DNA of 64,000 bases from Enhydrobacter sp. (lineage in GTDB: Bacteria > Pseudomonadota > Alphaproteobacteria > Reyranellales > Reyranellaceae), in the NCBI GenBank assembly GCA_025808875.1, contig CP075528.1, positions 1,982,473-2,046,472 on the forward strand, in the 5' to 3' direction. Under the pieces are notes generated by a model. The model searched no databases, was not told the origin of the DNA, and saw only the letters and a program-made list of their open reading frames with translations. Position numbers and translations under genes: made by a program. Shown here piece after piece: positions 39,349 to 48,492 of the stretch (within the stretch, counting starts at the first letter, position 1; every line of letters begins with the position of its first letter).

Positions 39349-40253
39349 CCGTCGGCCCTGAACAGCCTTCGGCTGGGCCATGGCCAGTAGTAGTTCACGA
39401 TACCACGGCGGGCGAGCTCGACCATGCGGTCGACCAGATAACGGGCAGATATTGCCTGGAGACGCACGTTGGAGACGTGGGTCACGCGCACTTCGCGTGG
39501 ATCGATGTGGCGCAGCACACGTGTCGGACGCCACCGACCCGTGCGCGGCAACAGGCGGTGGACGCCCTCACGGCCGGCCTGATCACGGTACCTGTATTCG
39601 AGCGGCGGTCCGAAGACCCGTTTGAAGTAGGGCAGTTCCTCGTAGAGCAGACTCTCGGGGCAATGCATGCAGGTGCCGAGGCCGAAGGACCTCGGCAGCC
39701 CCAGGCAGAGGATCGTGGCGTCCAGCTCAGCGAGGCGCGCGTACGGCGAATGGCGATCCCACGTCGTGAGCGACCGATGATGGTCCCCGACTAGGTACTC
39801 CGCGTTCGGTCCAACGGCTGCGACCGAATGGAAGATATGGACGCCGCGGCGCGCGTCACGCAACCGCCTGAACGTCTCGGGTACCAGCCCTGCCCCGGTG
39901 GGTGTGCGGCGCGCGTCGAACAGGGCTGCTGGGTCGATCGTCAGTGGATACGCAGGCATCGCGATCGTGCCGGTGGGACCGACCTTCTCTTGAAGGACCC
40001 GGATCAGATCGATCGGCTTGCCCTCGAAGTTGTAGAACTCGTCCCAGGCCGAATGCACGAAGACGGTGGCGCCGGTCGCAATGCCAACGCGATCCAGCGC
40101 CGTCGAAAGGGCAGGGCCCATAAACTTCGGATAGCGGTGGGCCAGCACTCGCTTTTGGGCGAGGCGGCGCAGGCGGGCCCACATTTCGGATGGACGACGT
40201 ACTCCAAGAGCCCGAAGCTGCGCCTTGAGGATCCGGCCGATCGGCTGCAGCAT
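39345..40253 (-). CDS. AAC(3)-family N-acyltransferase
   Basis: The 302-residue protein matches the aminoglycoside 3-N-acetyltransferase (Antibiotic_NAT) fold: VFVHSAWDEFYNFEG, GTIAMPAYPLT, HIFHSVAAVGPNAEYLVGDHH with the family His, and LCLGLPRSFGLGTCMH. In polysaccharide loci such proteins acylate amino sugars instead of drugs. In this operon it is the natural candidate to transfer the ACP-bound acyl group to a sugar amine. It follows the ACP by 14 nt and overlaps the acyl ligase. Drug resistance is not implied. Confidence 0.85.
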   Translation of the reverse strand: MLQPIGRILKAQLRALGVRRPSEMWARLRRLAQKRVLAHRYPKFMGPALSTALDRVGIATGATVFVHSAWDEFYNFEGKPIDLIRVLQEKVGPTGTIAMPAYPLTIDPAALFDARRTPTGAGLVPETFRRLRDARRGVHIFHSVAAVGPNAEYLVGDHHRSLTTWDRHSPYARLAELDATILCLGLPRSFGLGTCMHCPESLLYEELPYFKRVFGPPLEYRYRDQAGREGVHRLLPRTGRWRPTRVLRHIDPREVRVTHVSNVRLQAISARYLVDRMVELARRGIVNYYWPWPSRRLFRADG

Positions 40254-40267
40254 GATTCGAATAGGGG

Positions 40268-40531
40268 TCAGGCCTTGCCGGCGTCCACCGGCGCGCCGAG
40301 ACGTGCCCGGATGGCATCGTGGATGTCACGCAATGTCTCGAACGTCGTGATCTCCTCGACATCGAAGGCGAGATCGAATTGGGCCTCGACTTCGGCAATC
40401 AGTCCGACTTGCGCAAAGGAGTCCCATCGCGGCACGTCACCGGGTCCCGAATCGAGGTTCAGCGTCGTGGCATCGGTCTTCAGGAAGGCGGCTGCAACCG
40501 CCAGGAGTCTTGCTTCTATCGCGTCAGTCAT
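40268..40531 (-). CDS. Acyl carrier protein, RfbK-like
   Basis: The 87-residue acidic helical protein has the phosphopantetheine serine S38 in WDSFAQVGLIAEVE, with the surrounding D and acidic helix II typical of ACP. It heads the operon that carries acyltransferase, ligase, Fe-ADH and LuxEC. A GGAGG lies about 12 nt upstream of the ATG on the minus strand. It would carry a hydroxyacyl thioester for glycan decoration, as RfbK is thought to in V. cholerae O1. Confidence 0.88.
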   Translation of the reverse strand: MTDAIEARLLAVAAAFLKTDATTLNLDSGPGDVPRWDSFAQVGLIAEVEAQFDLAFDVEEITTFETLRDIHDAIRARLGAPVDAGKA

Positions 40532-40576
40532 TCAGGGACGCCGACCTCCTTTCGGCTGCAGGGCCAGGAACTCGTA

Positions 40577-42070
40577 TCAGGGCGTTGTGCCCTGCGGCAG
40601 GAGTTTCTTCAACGGGTGAACGACCTTCCAGGCGACCCATGCGTAGGCCAGAACGAGCGATGCTGCCGCGAGCATGGTCCATTCTCCTCCGGCAACTGCC
40701 AGCCTGGTGGCTATCAGGGCGGCGGTCAGCAATGCCACGCAAATGCCGACGACGAACCACCGAGCTACCAGGGCGCTCGGGGAAAAGCCCGCGATACGGT
40801 AGATCGTCAGCATCCAGGCGAACGCCATCGCCAGATGGGCGAGTGCCCATGCGCCCGCTATCCAAGCTACGGGTTGGCCCATCCAATGTGCGCACAGCAT
40901 GAGCAGCGAGCTGAGGCACAAAACCAGGCAGGTGACGATCAATGCCGCGCGCTGGCGGCCGAGAATGAAGTAGATTCGATCGTAACCGGTGGCTAGTCCG
41001 TTCATCAGGTTTGCAGCGATGAGAAGCTGTGCGAACAAGCCCGCGGTTCGCCAGTCCTCGCCGAGGACGGACGCATAGATTTCGGGGCCGAACACGATGA
41101 GGGCCGCCGCCGCCGGCGCGAGCAGCACTCCGAGCGCGACCAGGAGTGCAAGCAGGCGCGCCTCCCATTCGTCGAGCCGGTCGCGATTGCGCACCATCTC
41201 GGGAAAGAACACCTGGGCGAGCGCCGTCGGGACGAGGGTGATCGGGGTAAACGTCGTGCGGAACGCCAAACTGAAAAAGCCGGCTTCGCGCGCGCCGACC
41301 AGCGAGCCGAGCAGGATCACCGGCATCTGGTAGTAGAGCTGCGTCACCAGCGAATAGGGCACCGTATAGAAGAAATGCCCGCTGTGTCTTGTCGCCACGG
41401 CCCTTAGGCGCCGAATCGGCTCGGACTGACGGATCGATGCAGCGAGCGCCGGCGTGAGTGCACCGGCAAAGACGATCAGGCCGCAGACTTGACCAAGAAT
41501 GAACCCGCCAACAAGTCCACCAGCGGGAAAGTCCGCCGACACCAGCAGTACCTGGGCGATTGCTGTCGCCCCCGTCAGTACAATTTGATGGATGGCGACG
41601 CGAGCGAACCGGCGCTGTCTGATGCAAATGTTCGTTCCCGCGAGGATGGCGCTGGCGAACAACAACCCGAGCGGAATGGCGGCAAGTGCTCGACGCAAGG
41701 GGGCAGACAGCCCCACGGCAGTGGGAAACAACTCGACCGTGACGAGAACGGCGGTGGCTACCGCCGCACTGATCAGGCCGGATACTACGATGAAAAGAGC
41801 GACGTCGTTCGCCTCGGAATCATCATCCACCGTCACAATGGCCATTTCGTAGCGCCAGGAGGCTGCAAACACGGCAACTGTGAAGATCGCGTTGAACAGA
41901 CCGAAAATTCCGACTTCGAAAGGACCATACAGGCGGGCCACCACCAGCATCGCGGCAAATCCCACAATCTGACTGAAGGCGGCGGCGCCAACGAGTGCAG
42001 CGGTGTTCGCCAGGAAAGATGGGTTACGCCCGGGACCGTCCGGTGAGCCGTCTGGAGCAGCCAAGGTCAT
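40577..42070 (-). CDS. Wzx-type polysaccharide flippase
   Basis: The 497-residue protein has 12-14 hydrophobic helices and the polysaccharide biosynthesis transporter (MVF/MOP) pattern, for example ARLYGPFEVGIFGLFNAIF at the start and LYYQMPVILLGSLVGAREAGFFSLAFR in the middle. It would flip undecaprenyl-linked repeat units across the inner membrane. Its start overlaps the stop of the ceramidase-like gene by 4 nt and it ends 45 bp before the ACP gene, so the minus-strand operon runs from the methyltransferase at 44212 through to LuxEC. Confidence 0.88.
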   Translation of the reverse strand: MTLAAPDGSPDGPGRNPSFLANTAALVGAAAFSQIVGFAAMLVVARLYGPFEVGIFGLFNAIFTVAVFAASWRYEMAIVTVDDDSEANDVALFIVVSGLISAAVATAVLVTVELFPTAVGLSAPLRRALAAIPLGLLFASAILAGTNICIRQRRFARVAIHQIVLTGATAIAQVLLVSADFPAGGLVGGFILGQVCGLIVFAGALTPALAASIRQSEPIRRLRAVATRHSGHFFYTVPYSLVTQLYYQMPVILLGSLVGAREAGFFSLAFRTTFTPITLVPTALAQVFFPEMVRNRDRLDEWEARLLALLVALGVLLAPAAAALIVFGPEIYASVLGEDWRTAGLFAQLLIAANLMNGLATGYDRIYFILGRQRAALIVTCLVLCLSSLLMLCAHWMGQPVAWIAGAWALAHLAMAFAWMLTIYRIAGFSPSALVARWFVVGICVALLTAALIATRLAVAGGEWTMLAAASLVLAYAWVAWKVVHPLKKLLPQGTTP

Positions 42071-43338
42071 CTCAGAAGACGTAGCTCATCAACAGCACTT
42101 CGGAAGATGGCGTCGAGTGGACGGTGGAAGCGGCCTCGCAGACCGAAGGGCTCGATGAAATGATTGACCTCGTACCCTCCTTCTGGAATGTCGCGGTCCG
42201 TCGGCCAGTAGCCGAACACATCGCCCAAGTAACCCACGGCGAGCGAGTCCTCGAACGGCACCAATGTGCGCAGGCCTGTCAGAGGCTCAGCCGCCACCGC
42301 GACGATGTCGATGTCGGCGGAAAGACGAACGCGCTGAAGGAGAACTGCTTTTCCTCCCTGGTCACCCGTCAGTAGCCTGTCGAGTGGAGCAGAGCCGTGC
42401 GCGGAACCGATTGCCGTAGGTTCGTCCCGTGCATTGCGACTCATCCGACGGTCGCCTTTGAACGCGCCAAGGACATCGCTGGCCAGCGACTCCGACCATC
42501 TCTGCCAGCCGTCAGAGGTAAAGGAGTCGAAACTGGGACCAGAGAACAGGCAATCGAAGGCACGACGTGAAAGTGGACGTGTCTCAGGCACGCGAGAGCG
42601 AATGTCGCCTGCAAAGCCTTGGAGGAACAGCACCGGCAAGGCGTCACCATAACGTTCCCGCAAACGGCTACGGACGACACCGGGAAACTCCGCGCTGACA
42701 TGCAGCGGATGCGGAAAAGCCGTCGGGTGGCAGGCGTAGTGCCACAAGAGCGCGATGGGATCGCCCGACACGCCGATGATTGCGATCGCCGTGATCGTCG
42801 GATCAAACGGCCCGCTGGGATTGGGCGCCATGACCGTCTGCGGATGGACCAGACGCCGGCGATAAAAGTGGGGTACAGGCCACCGGCGCCGTCGATTGAT
42901 TGCAGCGAGACTGGAGCCTGTCCTTCGCTCCGTGAAGACGGGCCGGCCCGATTCCGTCACTACCCGGTCGACGAGCAGGCGGCAGCGCTCCTTCACCATC
43001 GAGAGGTAGGCCGGGTCGACAGGTCCGAGCACCGGCTTCGTTGCGTCGAGCGATGGCGCAAAATGAGTATGGGAACCCAGGACAAGCAGATCCGCTGCGT
43101 TCTGTCCGTGCTTCGAGACAAAGTGGCAAATCAGATCGGTGTGAAGGGCCTCGCCGACATACAGGGTGTCCAGTGTCACCAACACGGAGCAGCGACCATT
43201 GTCGTCGCGAAACGCGACTGCGTTCGCCTCGAGCGTGGATGATACCTTCACAAATGGCTCGGGTCGTCCGGAGAAGCCGGCCAAGGGACACTCAGCCGCC
43301 GGCGTGATGTCAATGGCTGCAGCCGAGGCGTGATGCAT
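42067..43338 (-). CDS. Neutral-ceramidase-like hydrolase
   Basis: The 423-residue protein resembles the N-terminal catalytic domain of neutral/alkaline ceramidase: AAIDITPAAECPLAGF at the start, zinc-ligand pattern LGSHTHFAPS, LLWHYACHPT and SAEFPGVVRSRL. No signal peptide is evident, unlike secreted ceramidases, and the C-terminal Ig-like domain is missing. Proteins of this type occur in polysaccharide clusters; an amide hydrolase acting on an acylated amino sugar is a reasonable inference. It overlaps the Wzx gene by 4 nt. Confidence 0.78.
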   Translation of the reverse strand: MHHASAAAIDITPAAECPLAGFSGRPEPFVKVSSTLEANAVAFRDDNGRCSVLVTLDTLYVGEALHTDLICHFVSKHGQNAADLLVLGSHTHFAPSLDATKPVLGPVDPAYLSMVKERCRLLVDRVVTESGRPVFTERRTGSSLAAINRRRRWPVPHFYRRRLVHPQTVMAPNPSGPFDPTITAIAIIGVSGDPIALLWHYACHPTAFPHPLHVSAEFPGVVRSRLRERYGDALPVLFLQGFAGDIRSRVPETRPLSRRAFDCLFSGPSFDSFTSDGWQRWSESLASDVLGAFKGDRRMSRNARDEPTAIGSAHGSAPLDRLLTGDQGGKAVLLQRVRLSADIDIVAVAAEPLTGLRTLVPFEDSLAVGYLGDVFGYWPTDRDIPEGGYEVNHFIEPFGLRGRFHRPLDAIFRSAVDELRLLR

Positions 43339-43351
43339 CTTCAGCCGGAGA

Positions 43352-44212
43352 CTACGTTTCGGAAGCCGATATTGCGACGGGCCGGATCAGCTCGAACGTA
43401 AAGATCCACGCCATCAGCTGCACGAGCGGGATCCTCTCCAGTACGCGATCAAGGCTGTCGAGGGCGGGCAGCAGCGCCGGGAACTTTCCTCCGACATATC
43501 CAGTAATGTGCCAAAAGCGCATCTCACCGATTTCGAAGAACCGCCGGGCGAAGGCTATGTCCTTGAGGCTCAGGATGTGTGCCTTTTCCCACTCGGTGCG
43601 CATTGAGGGCGTGACGAGCCGATAAAGTTTGATGAGCGGGTTGTAGTCGAGTGCTTCGCCGGCGAGGATGCGTCCTCCCGGCTTGAGGATCCGTCGCAGT
43701 TCCGGAAAGGCGTAGGACAGATCCAAATGGTGCAGCATGCCGCTGCACATCACGGCATCCACGCACCCGTCGGGAAGTCGCGTGTTCTCGGCGTCGGCTT
43801 GTACGAAGTACGTGTTCGACAGACCTTCGGCCGCGGCCGCCTTTTTGGCGTTGGCGACGGAGACGTCGGAGATGTCGAGGCCGATGACAAGCTTCGCACC
43901 GGCATGGGCGGCTTGGCGCGCCATGCCGCCATTGCCACAGGCGTAGTCGAGGAAGACTCTGCCGGGCGCGTGCCGGTCGATCCACTTCCGGATGTATTCG
44001 TTCGACCGTCGGGTCGCGGAATAGTATTTGCGGTTGCCATAGAACTTCTCGTAGGTGTCCTTCGGCATTTCGTCGAGTGTTGCCCGCTGGTCACGAACGC
44101 GGTTATGGAATTCGAGTTCGGCGAGCTTGCGATCGTTCAGGCTCTGCAGCCATTCGCTGTTGGTCATCAGCGAGAGCTTGTCCAGCTCCTGCCTAAGGGT
44201 TTCGACATCCAT
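43352..44212 (-). CDS. Class I SAM-dependent methyltransferase
   Basis: The 286-residue protein has SAM motif I VFLDYACGNGGMARQAA, DISDVSVANAKKAA, DAENTRLPDG and LRRILKPGGRILAGEAL. Residues 1-80 form a charged helical leader. The C-terminus is hydrophobic (VQLMAWIFTFELIRP), suggesting membrane contact. It is the first gene of the long minus-strand operon and diverges from the deacetylase by 63 bp of AT-rich DNA. The methyl acceptor is unknown. Confidence 0.85.
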   Translation of the reverse strand: MDVETLRQELDKLSLMTNSEWLQSLNDRKLAELEFHNRVRDQRATLDEMPKDTYEKFYGNRKYYSATRRSNEYIRKWIDRHAPGRVFLDYACGNGGMARQAAHAGAKLVIGLDISDVSVANAKKAAAAEGLSNTYFVQADAENTRLPDGCVDAVMCSGMLHHLDLSYAFPELRRILKPGGRILAGEALDYNPLIKLYRLVTPSMRTEWEKAHILSLKDIAFARRFFEIGEMRFWHITGYVGGKFPALLPALDSLDRVLERIPLVQLMAWIFTFELIRPVAISASET

Positions 44213-44275
44213 TCCCGTACCGGCCCGATCTGAAGTTTATTATATTCTACCATTGGGAGGTACAACTCAAATAAT
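44213..44275. promoter_or_regulatory. AT-rich divergent promoter region
   Basis: The 63-bp gap contains TTTATTATATTCTACC, strikingly AT-rich for this genome, between the methyltransferase (minus) and deacetylase (plus) genes. TATATT or TATTAT could be -10 elements for one or both directions. No -35 was assigned. Confidence 0.45.
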
Positions 44276-45085
44276 GTGGCGAACCAGCGCGCCGAGAACC
44301 AGTGGGGAGGGGACTTGAGCGGTACGGAAGAGTTCTCGATCGCCGAATATGTGCGATTGGTCGGCGAACTCCGGCGACGCGACTATGAAGTGGTGGACTT
44401 CCTGAGCGCGACTCCGGAGTGCCGGCACCTCCTGCTGCGGCACGACATTGACATGTGCCTGCAACGGGCAGTGCGGCTCGCGGAGGCAGAAGCGGAGATG
44501 GAGGTGACTGCGTCCTACTTCGTGCTGCTCAACACCGAAATGTACAATGTGGCCTCCACTGCCGGCCGGGCAGCGCTGCGGCGGCTGCTCGAACTCGGCC
44601 ACGATGTCGGATTGCATTTTGATGGAGCGCACATCCGTGACCACGACCTGGGAGCGTTGACGCGAGAGGTCGATCTCGAATGCGCCATGCTTGAGATGCA
44701 GACCGGGCGTGCCGTCCGCGTCGTGACCTTCCATCGGCCGGCACGGTGGCTGCTGGGACATCAGGCTACGCTGTCTGGCCGAATACATGCCTACCAGCCA
44801 CGCTACTTCGAGAGCATGGGCTACTGCTCCGACAGCGCCGGGGCGTTTCGCTACCATCATCCGCTTAATCATCCGGCAGTGCTCGAAGGTCGCGCCCTGC
44901 AGCTGCTGACGCATCCCATCTGGTGGGTGACCGAACCTGGCGAAGACACTTTGTCCAAGCTGGACCGATTCAGGCGCGAGCGTGACGACCAGATCGGCCG
45001 GGAACTGGCGGCGAATTGCCGTCCCTATGCCGAGGCGCGGCCGGCTGAGGCGAGTTCGGTCAGCATATCCGCGAAACGACCGTAG
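44276..45085 (+). CDS. Polysaccharide-deacetylase-like protein
   Basis: The 269-residue protein has the NodB-type pattern: LLRHDIDMCLQRAVRLA with the metal Asp/His and LLELGHDVGLHFDG with the second His region. It may remove an acetyl group from a glycan or precursor. No signal peptide is seen, suggesting a cytoplasmic role. The given start is GTG 44276 with GGGAGG 15 nt upstream; a TTG at 44315 preceded by GGGGAGGGGA may be the true start. Its 3' end overlaps the convergent glycosyltransferase by 61 nt. Confidence 0.75.
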   Translation: MANQRAENQWGGDLSGTEEFSIAEYVRLVGELRRRDYEVVDFLSATPECRHLLLRHDIDMCLQRAVRLAEAEAEMEVTASYFVLLNTEMYNVASTAGRAALRRLLELGHDVGLHFDGAHIRDHDLGALTREVDLECAMLEMQTGRAVRVVTFHRPARWLLGHQATLSGRIHAYQPRYFESMGYCSDSAGAFRYHHPLNHPAVLEGRALQLLTHPIWWVTEPGEDTLSKLDRFRRERDDQIGRELAANCRPYAEARPAEASSVSISAKRP

Positions 45086-46299
45086 ACTTGCGCCGCCTGA
45101 AAACGGTCGCGAAAGACGCGTCGCGCATTGGTCGACAGTTGCTCGATCCGGGCGGGTGCGTCGAACAACTCCTCGATCCTGTGGGCGAGGTCGTCCGGAT
45201 CGGTCTCGCGATAGAGCAATCCGCAGTGCTCAGCGTCGATGAGCTGCGACACCGGCCCTTTGAGGCTGGTCAGGATGGGTAGTCCATATGCCAAATACTC
45301 AACGGCTTTGTTTGGAAGCGAGCGAGTGAAGTCCGGGGTGCTGGGATAGGGGAGGAGCCCAGCATGCGACTGCGCAGCGAGCGCCTCTATCTGCGGACCG
45401 GTAACCCAGCCTGGAAGGACGATCTGCGGCATGCCTTCGGCTGCGGCACGGACAGCTTCGAAGTCCTCGCCTCTGCCGCATAGGATCAACCGCATCTCGT
45501 CGCGCACTCTCTGCGGAAGTCGACGAACCGCCTCGAGCATGACATCGATGCGTGCGCGCTCCATCGCGATGTTGCCGAAGAAGCACAGTCGAAGGCGCGC
45601 CGTCGGTCGGCCATCGAAAATGGATGTCCAGAACTTCTGAGCCTCCTGCCTTTCGCTGTGAGGGTACTGGCCGTCGACATAGGCGAGCGGGAACGCGCGG
45701 TCCCATTTGCCGCGCAAGCGCCCGCCGCGGTCGAGTCCCCACTGCACGAACTCGTCGGTGATGCCGCAGATTCCCTGAAAGGCCTGCAACGTTCTTCGCG
45801 ATTGCCAGTAGAAGGGCAGGGCACCCAGTCGACCGAATCGCCGCAGCGGTCTCGGTAGGGCGTCATGCCATACGTCCGGCCAAAGATCCCTGACGTCCAC
45901 GACCGCCGGAATGCCGTGAGCCGCCGCATACCGGGCACCCGAAAGTGCCAATTCCGGGATGGGGTAGGAGGCGAGAATGACGTCAGGTGCCCGCTGGCCC
46001 CGGACGGCCCCCTCGAACGCCCTGGCGATATCGCGATTGGCACGGATGCGCGCGATTGAGACGTTTCGGAGGTAGGGGCGGGAAGCAAGACAGCAGATTT
46101 GCAGGTGATCGTCGACGCGGCTCCATGTCGTGCCCTGGCAACGGAAGGTCTTGTCGAAATGGTTGAACGCGCTCGTCCACCAGACGACGTCCACGCCGCG
46201 CGCCGCAAGCAGCTCGGCCAAGATGCCGGAGCGATGGAGCCGCTGGCGGCCAGGGTCGGTCGGCAGCGGCTCGCCCACCGTGAGAAGCCATATCCGCAT
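45025..46299 (-). CDS. Glycosyltransferase family 4 protein
   Basis: The 424-residue GT-B enzyme shows VVDVRDLWPDVWHD near residue 140 and the donor-binding region LRLCFFGNIAMERARIDVMLEA, RSLPNKAVEYLAYGLPILTS and GLLYRETDPDDLAHRIEEL. It would add one sugar to the lipid-linked repeat unit at the inner face of the membrane. The ATG at 46299 gives MRIWLLTVGEPLPTD, a typical GT4 opening. Linkage and donor cannot be told. It follows the TylF-type methyltransferase by 57 bp. Confidence 0.9.
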   Translation of the reverse strand: MRIWLLTVGEPLPTDPGRQRLHRSGILAELLAARGVDVVWWTSAFNHFDKTFRCQGTTWSRVDDHLQICCLASRPYLRNVSIARIRANRDIARAFEGAVRGQRAPDVILASYPIPELALSGARYAAAHGIPAVVDVRDLWPDVWHDALPRPLRRFGRLGALPFYWQSRRTLQAFQGICGITDEFVQWGLDRGGRLRGKWDRAFPLAYVDGQYPHSERQEAQKFWTSIFDGRPTARLRLCFFGNIAMERARIDVMLEAVRRLPQRVRDEMRLILCGRGEDFEAVRAAAEGMPQIVLPGWVTGPQIEALAAQSHAGLLPYPSTPDFTRSLPNKAVEYLAYGLPILTSLKGPVSQLIDAEHCGLLYRETDPDDLAHRIEELFDAPARIEQLSTNARRVFRDRFQAAQVYGRFADMLTELASAGRASA

Positions 46300-46356
46300 C
46301 GGTTCAACTTCGCTTGGCCATCGACCGGGCCAGCACCCTTCGACCGCTTCGATCCC

Positions 46357-47139
46357 TTATCCAATGCGGCTGTAGCCAATATACGGGTCGAACGGAAGCC
46401 TCTCGATCTTGAGGCGATGCCGCTGCATCAACTCAATGCATGCCTCGGTCTCGCCCGGCCATAGCGGGTTGTCGAGCTCGTCGAAGGCGATGATCGCGCC
46501 GGCCGGCATGCGGGGCAAAAAGCGATCGATGGCGGCCTTGGTCGGTGCGTAGAGATCGAAATCGAGAAAAAGCAGACTGACCAGCACGTGAGGATTATCC
46601 TTCACGAACCGGGGTATCGTCCTAGTCGCGTCCCCCTTGATGAGCTGGACCTTGGGGATGTGCCCGATGAAACGCGTTGAATCGTTTATCGCGGCGAGCT
46701 CGAGCAACTCGTCGTGGCTGTTGGCGTGAAGGCCGCCCTTTCTCACTGAGCGAGATATCTTCGTCCTGTCCCTGCGCCCGACCTCCGGGAAGCCGGCAAA
46801 AGTGTCGAAGCCATAGACGCGACGCGTGAAGTTCACCGGCTCCAGGATTGCCGAAAGCCGGGCCCAGGTCATGAGGCCAAAGCCCTCGTACACGCCGCAT
46901 TCCACGATCGATCCTTTCACCGGCACGACCAGCTTGAAGAGCTCGTAGAGGGAGAGGAAGCGGGTAAGAGCCTGACGACGAACGTACTTCGGAAAATTGT
47001 TCAGCTTCGATTCCGTCGTTGCTGGATGGCGCTCGAAGCATTGGGCATTGCGGCCGCCCTCCTGTTGTTCGGCTTCGGTTCGGAAGCCCCCTTCGAGCTG
47101 TCTCGATGCGGCGCTTTGACCTGCGGATCGTTTCGGCAT
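46357..47139 (-). CDS. TylF/MycF-type sugar O-methyltransferase
   Basis: The 260-residue protein matches the macrocin O-methyltransferase family: GSIVECGVYEGFGLMTWARL (SAM motif), VYGFDTFAGFP, FIGHIPKVQLIKGDA and LLFLDFDLYAPTKAAI with metal-binding Asp residues. It probably O-methylates a sugar of the glycan. I start at the ATG giving MPKRSAG; 47 in-frame codons further upstream would overlap the divergent aminotransferase. The first 50 residues are low-complexity and may be a linker. Confidence 0.85.
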   Translation of the reverse strand: MPKRSAGQSAASRQLEGGFRTEAEQQEGGRNAQCFERHPATTESKLNNFPKYVRRQALTRFLSLYELFKLVVPVKGSIVECGVYEGFGLMTWARLSAILEPVNFTRRVYGFDTFAGFPEVGRRDRTKISRSVRKGGLHANSHDELLELAAINDSTRFIGHIPKVQLIKGDATRTIPRFVKDNPHVLVSLLFLDFDLYAPTKAAIDRFLPRMPAGAIIAFDELDNPLWPGETEACIELMQRHRLKIERLPFDPYIGYSRIG

Positions 47140-47292
47140 TTGCGTCGGTTCCTGTATCTCCCCACGAAGGGCCCAGCGTAAGTATCGGCGCTGGGGCAAA
47201 CAAGCCGCGAAGACCGATGTGCGAGTCGACAACCTCCCGCATTTCAAATATGACGCGCACGACAGGGGAGCGTGCGCCAAACGGCGATAGGA

Positions 47293-48492
47293 ATGTCTCA
47301 GGGATATCCGTCACATACGGTGCCGTTCTTTGACTTCAAGGCGGTGTTCGCCGAGGATCCCGACGGCTTCACCGACGTGTTCCGCAGCACTCTCGCGGAA
47401 GGCGGGATCATCCTCCAGAAGGCAGTCGACCAATTCGAACAGGAGCTGGCCGCCTATCTCAACTGCCGCCACGTTGTCGGCACGTCCGATTGCACCAATG
47501 CGATGATGCTCGGGCTTCGGGCAGCGGGCCTCGGGCCGGAGGACGAGGTGATCATCTGCTCGCACACCTTCATCGCGACGGCCCAGGCGGTTCACTTTGC
47601 GGGCGCCACGCCGGTTCCGGTCGAAGTGGGCGCGGACCGCATGATCGACCCCGATGCGATCGAGTCGGCGGTGACGCCGCGTACCCGGGCGGTCATGGTG
47701 ACGCAGCTCAACGGCCGGGTTTGCGACATGGATCGGATAGCCGCGATCGCCGGCAAGCGCGGTTTGATCGTGGTCGAGGACTCGGCTCAGGCGCTGGGGG
47801 CGACGTTCCGCGGCCGAAAGGCGGGCACGTTCGGGGCTTTCGGCGCCTTCAGCTTCTATCCCAGCAAGCTGCTCGGATGCTTCGGCGACGGCGGCGTGCT
47901 GACGACAGATGACGACGGCATCGCCGAGCGCGTCTACCACATGCGCAATCATGGCGCTAACCGCCAGAAGCAACTCGACAGGACGTCGACGCTATGGGCC
48001 ACCAACAGTCGCCTTGACAACGTGCAAGCTGCCCTGCTGAGCTACAAGCTTCCGAAGTTCCCGGCCACTGTCGCCCGCCGGCGCCGGATCGCGCGCACGT
48101 ATCATGCCGCCTTCGAGGAGCTGCCGGACTTCGGCCTGCCGCCGGGGCCGGATGTCGATGGGCCGCACTTCGACGTCTTCCAGAACTATGAGATCGACGT
48201 CGGCGATCGCGACGGACTGCGCGCTTACCTCCAGCAGGTAGGTGTCGGGACGATCATCCAGTGGGGCGGCATCGCCATCCACCAGCTGCGGGCGCTGGGG
48301 TTCCGGCAAGAACTGGACCGAACGGACCGGTTCTTTGCCCGGTGCATGCTGCTGCCGATGAACCAATACCTGTCGGACAAGGATGTGCTGCAGGTGTCTT
48401 CGTCCGTGCGCGCGTACTACGGGCTGCCGCCGTGGAAGGACATGGCGGCGGAGGGCGAGGGCGACTGGCGCGCCGGCGGGCATGCTGACTAA
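47293..48492 (+). CDS. DegT/DnrJ/EryC1 aminotransferase (second in locus)
   Basis: The 399-residue PLP enzyme has TVPFFDFKAVF, VVGTSDCTNAMMLGLRAAGL, SHTFIATAQAVHFAGATP, VVEDSAQALGATFRGRKAG and the PLP lysine in FYPSKLLGCFGDGG. It transaminates a keto sugar. It is followed directly by a split transketolase pair, so the amino sugar may come from a rearranged precursor. ATG 47293 has AGGA directly before it; an in-frame GTG at 47272 is an alternative. The TAA at 48490-48492 overlaps the next start by 11 nt. Confidence 0.9.
   Translation: MSQGYPSHTVPFFDFKAVFAEDPDGFTDVFRSTLAEGGIILQKAVDQFEQELAAYLNCRHVVGTSDCTNAMMLGLRAAGLGPEDEVIICSHTFIATAQAVHFAGATPVPVEVGADRMIDPDAIESAVTPRTRAVMVTQLNGRVCDMDRIAAIAGKRGLIVVEDSAQALGATFRGRKAGTFGAFGAFSFYPSKLLGCFGDGGVLTTDDDGIAERVYHMRNHGANRQKQLDRTSTLWATNSRLDNVQAALLSYKLPKFPATVARRRRIARTYHAAFEELPDFGLPPGPDVDGPHFDVFQNYEIDVGDRDGLRAYLQQVGVGTIIQWGGIAIHQLRALGFRQELDRTDRFFARCMLLPMNQYLSDKDVLQVSSSVRAYYGLPPWKDMAAEGEGDWRAGGHAD

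Noticed and set aside
39345..40253. Aminoglycoside resistance gene
   Set aside because: Sequence is of the AAC(3) fold but it is embedded in a glycan acylation operon between ACP and acyl ligase.
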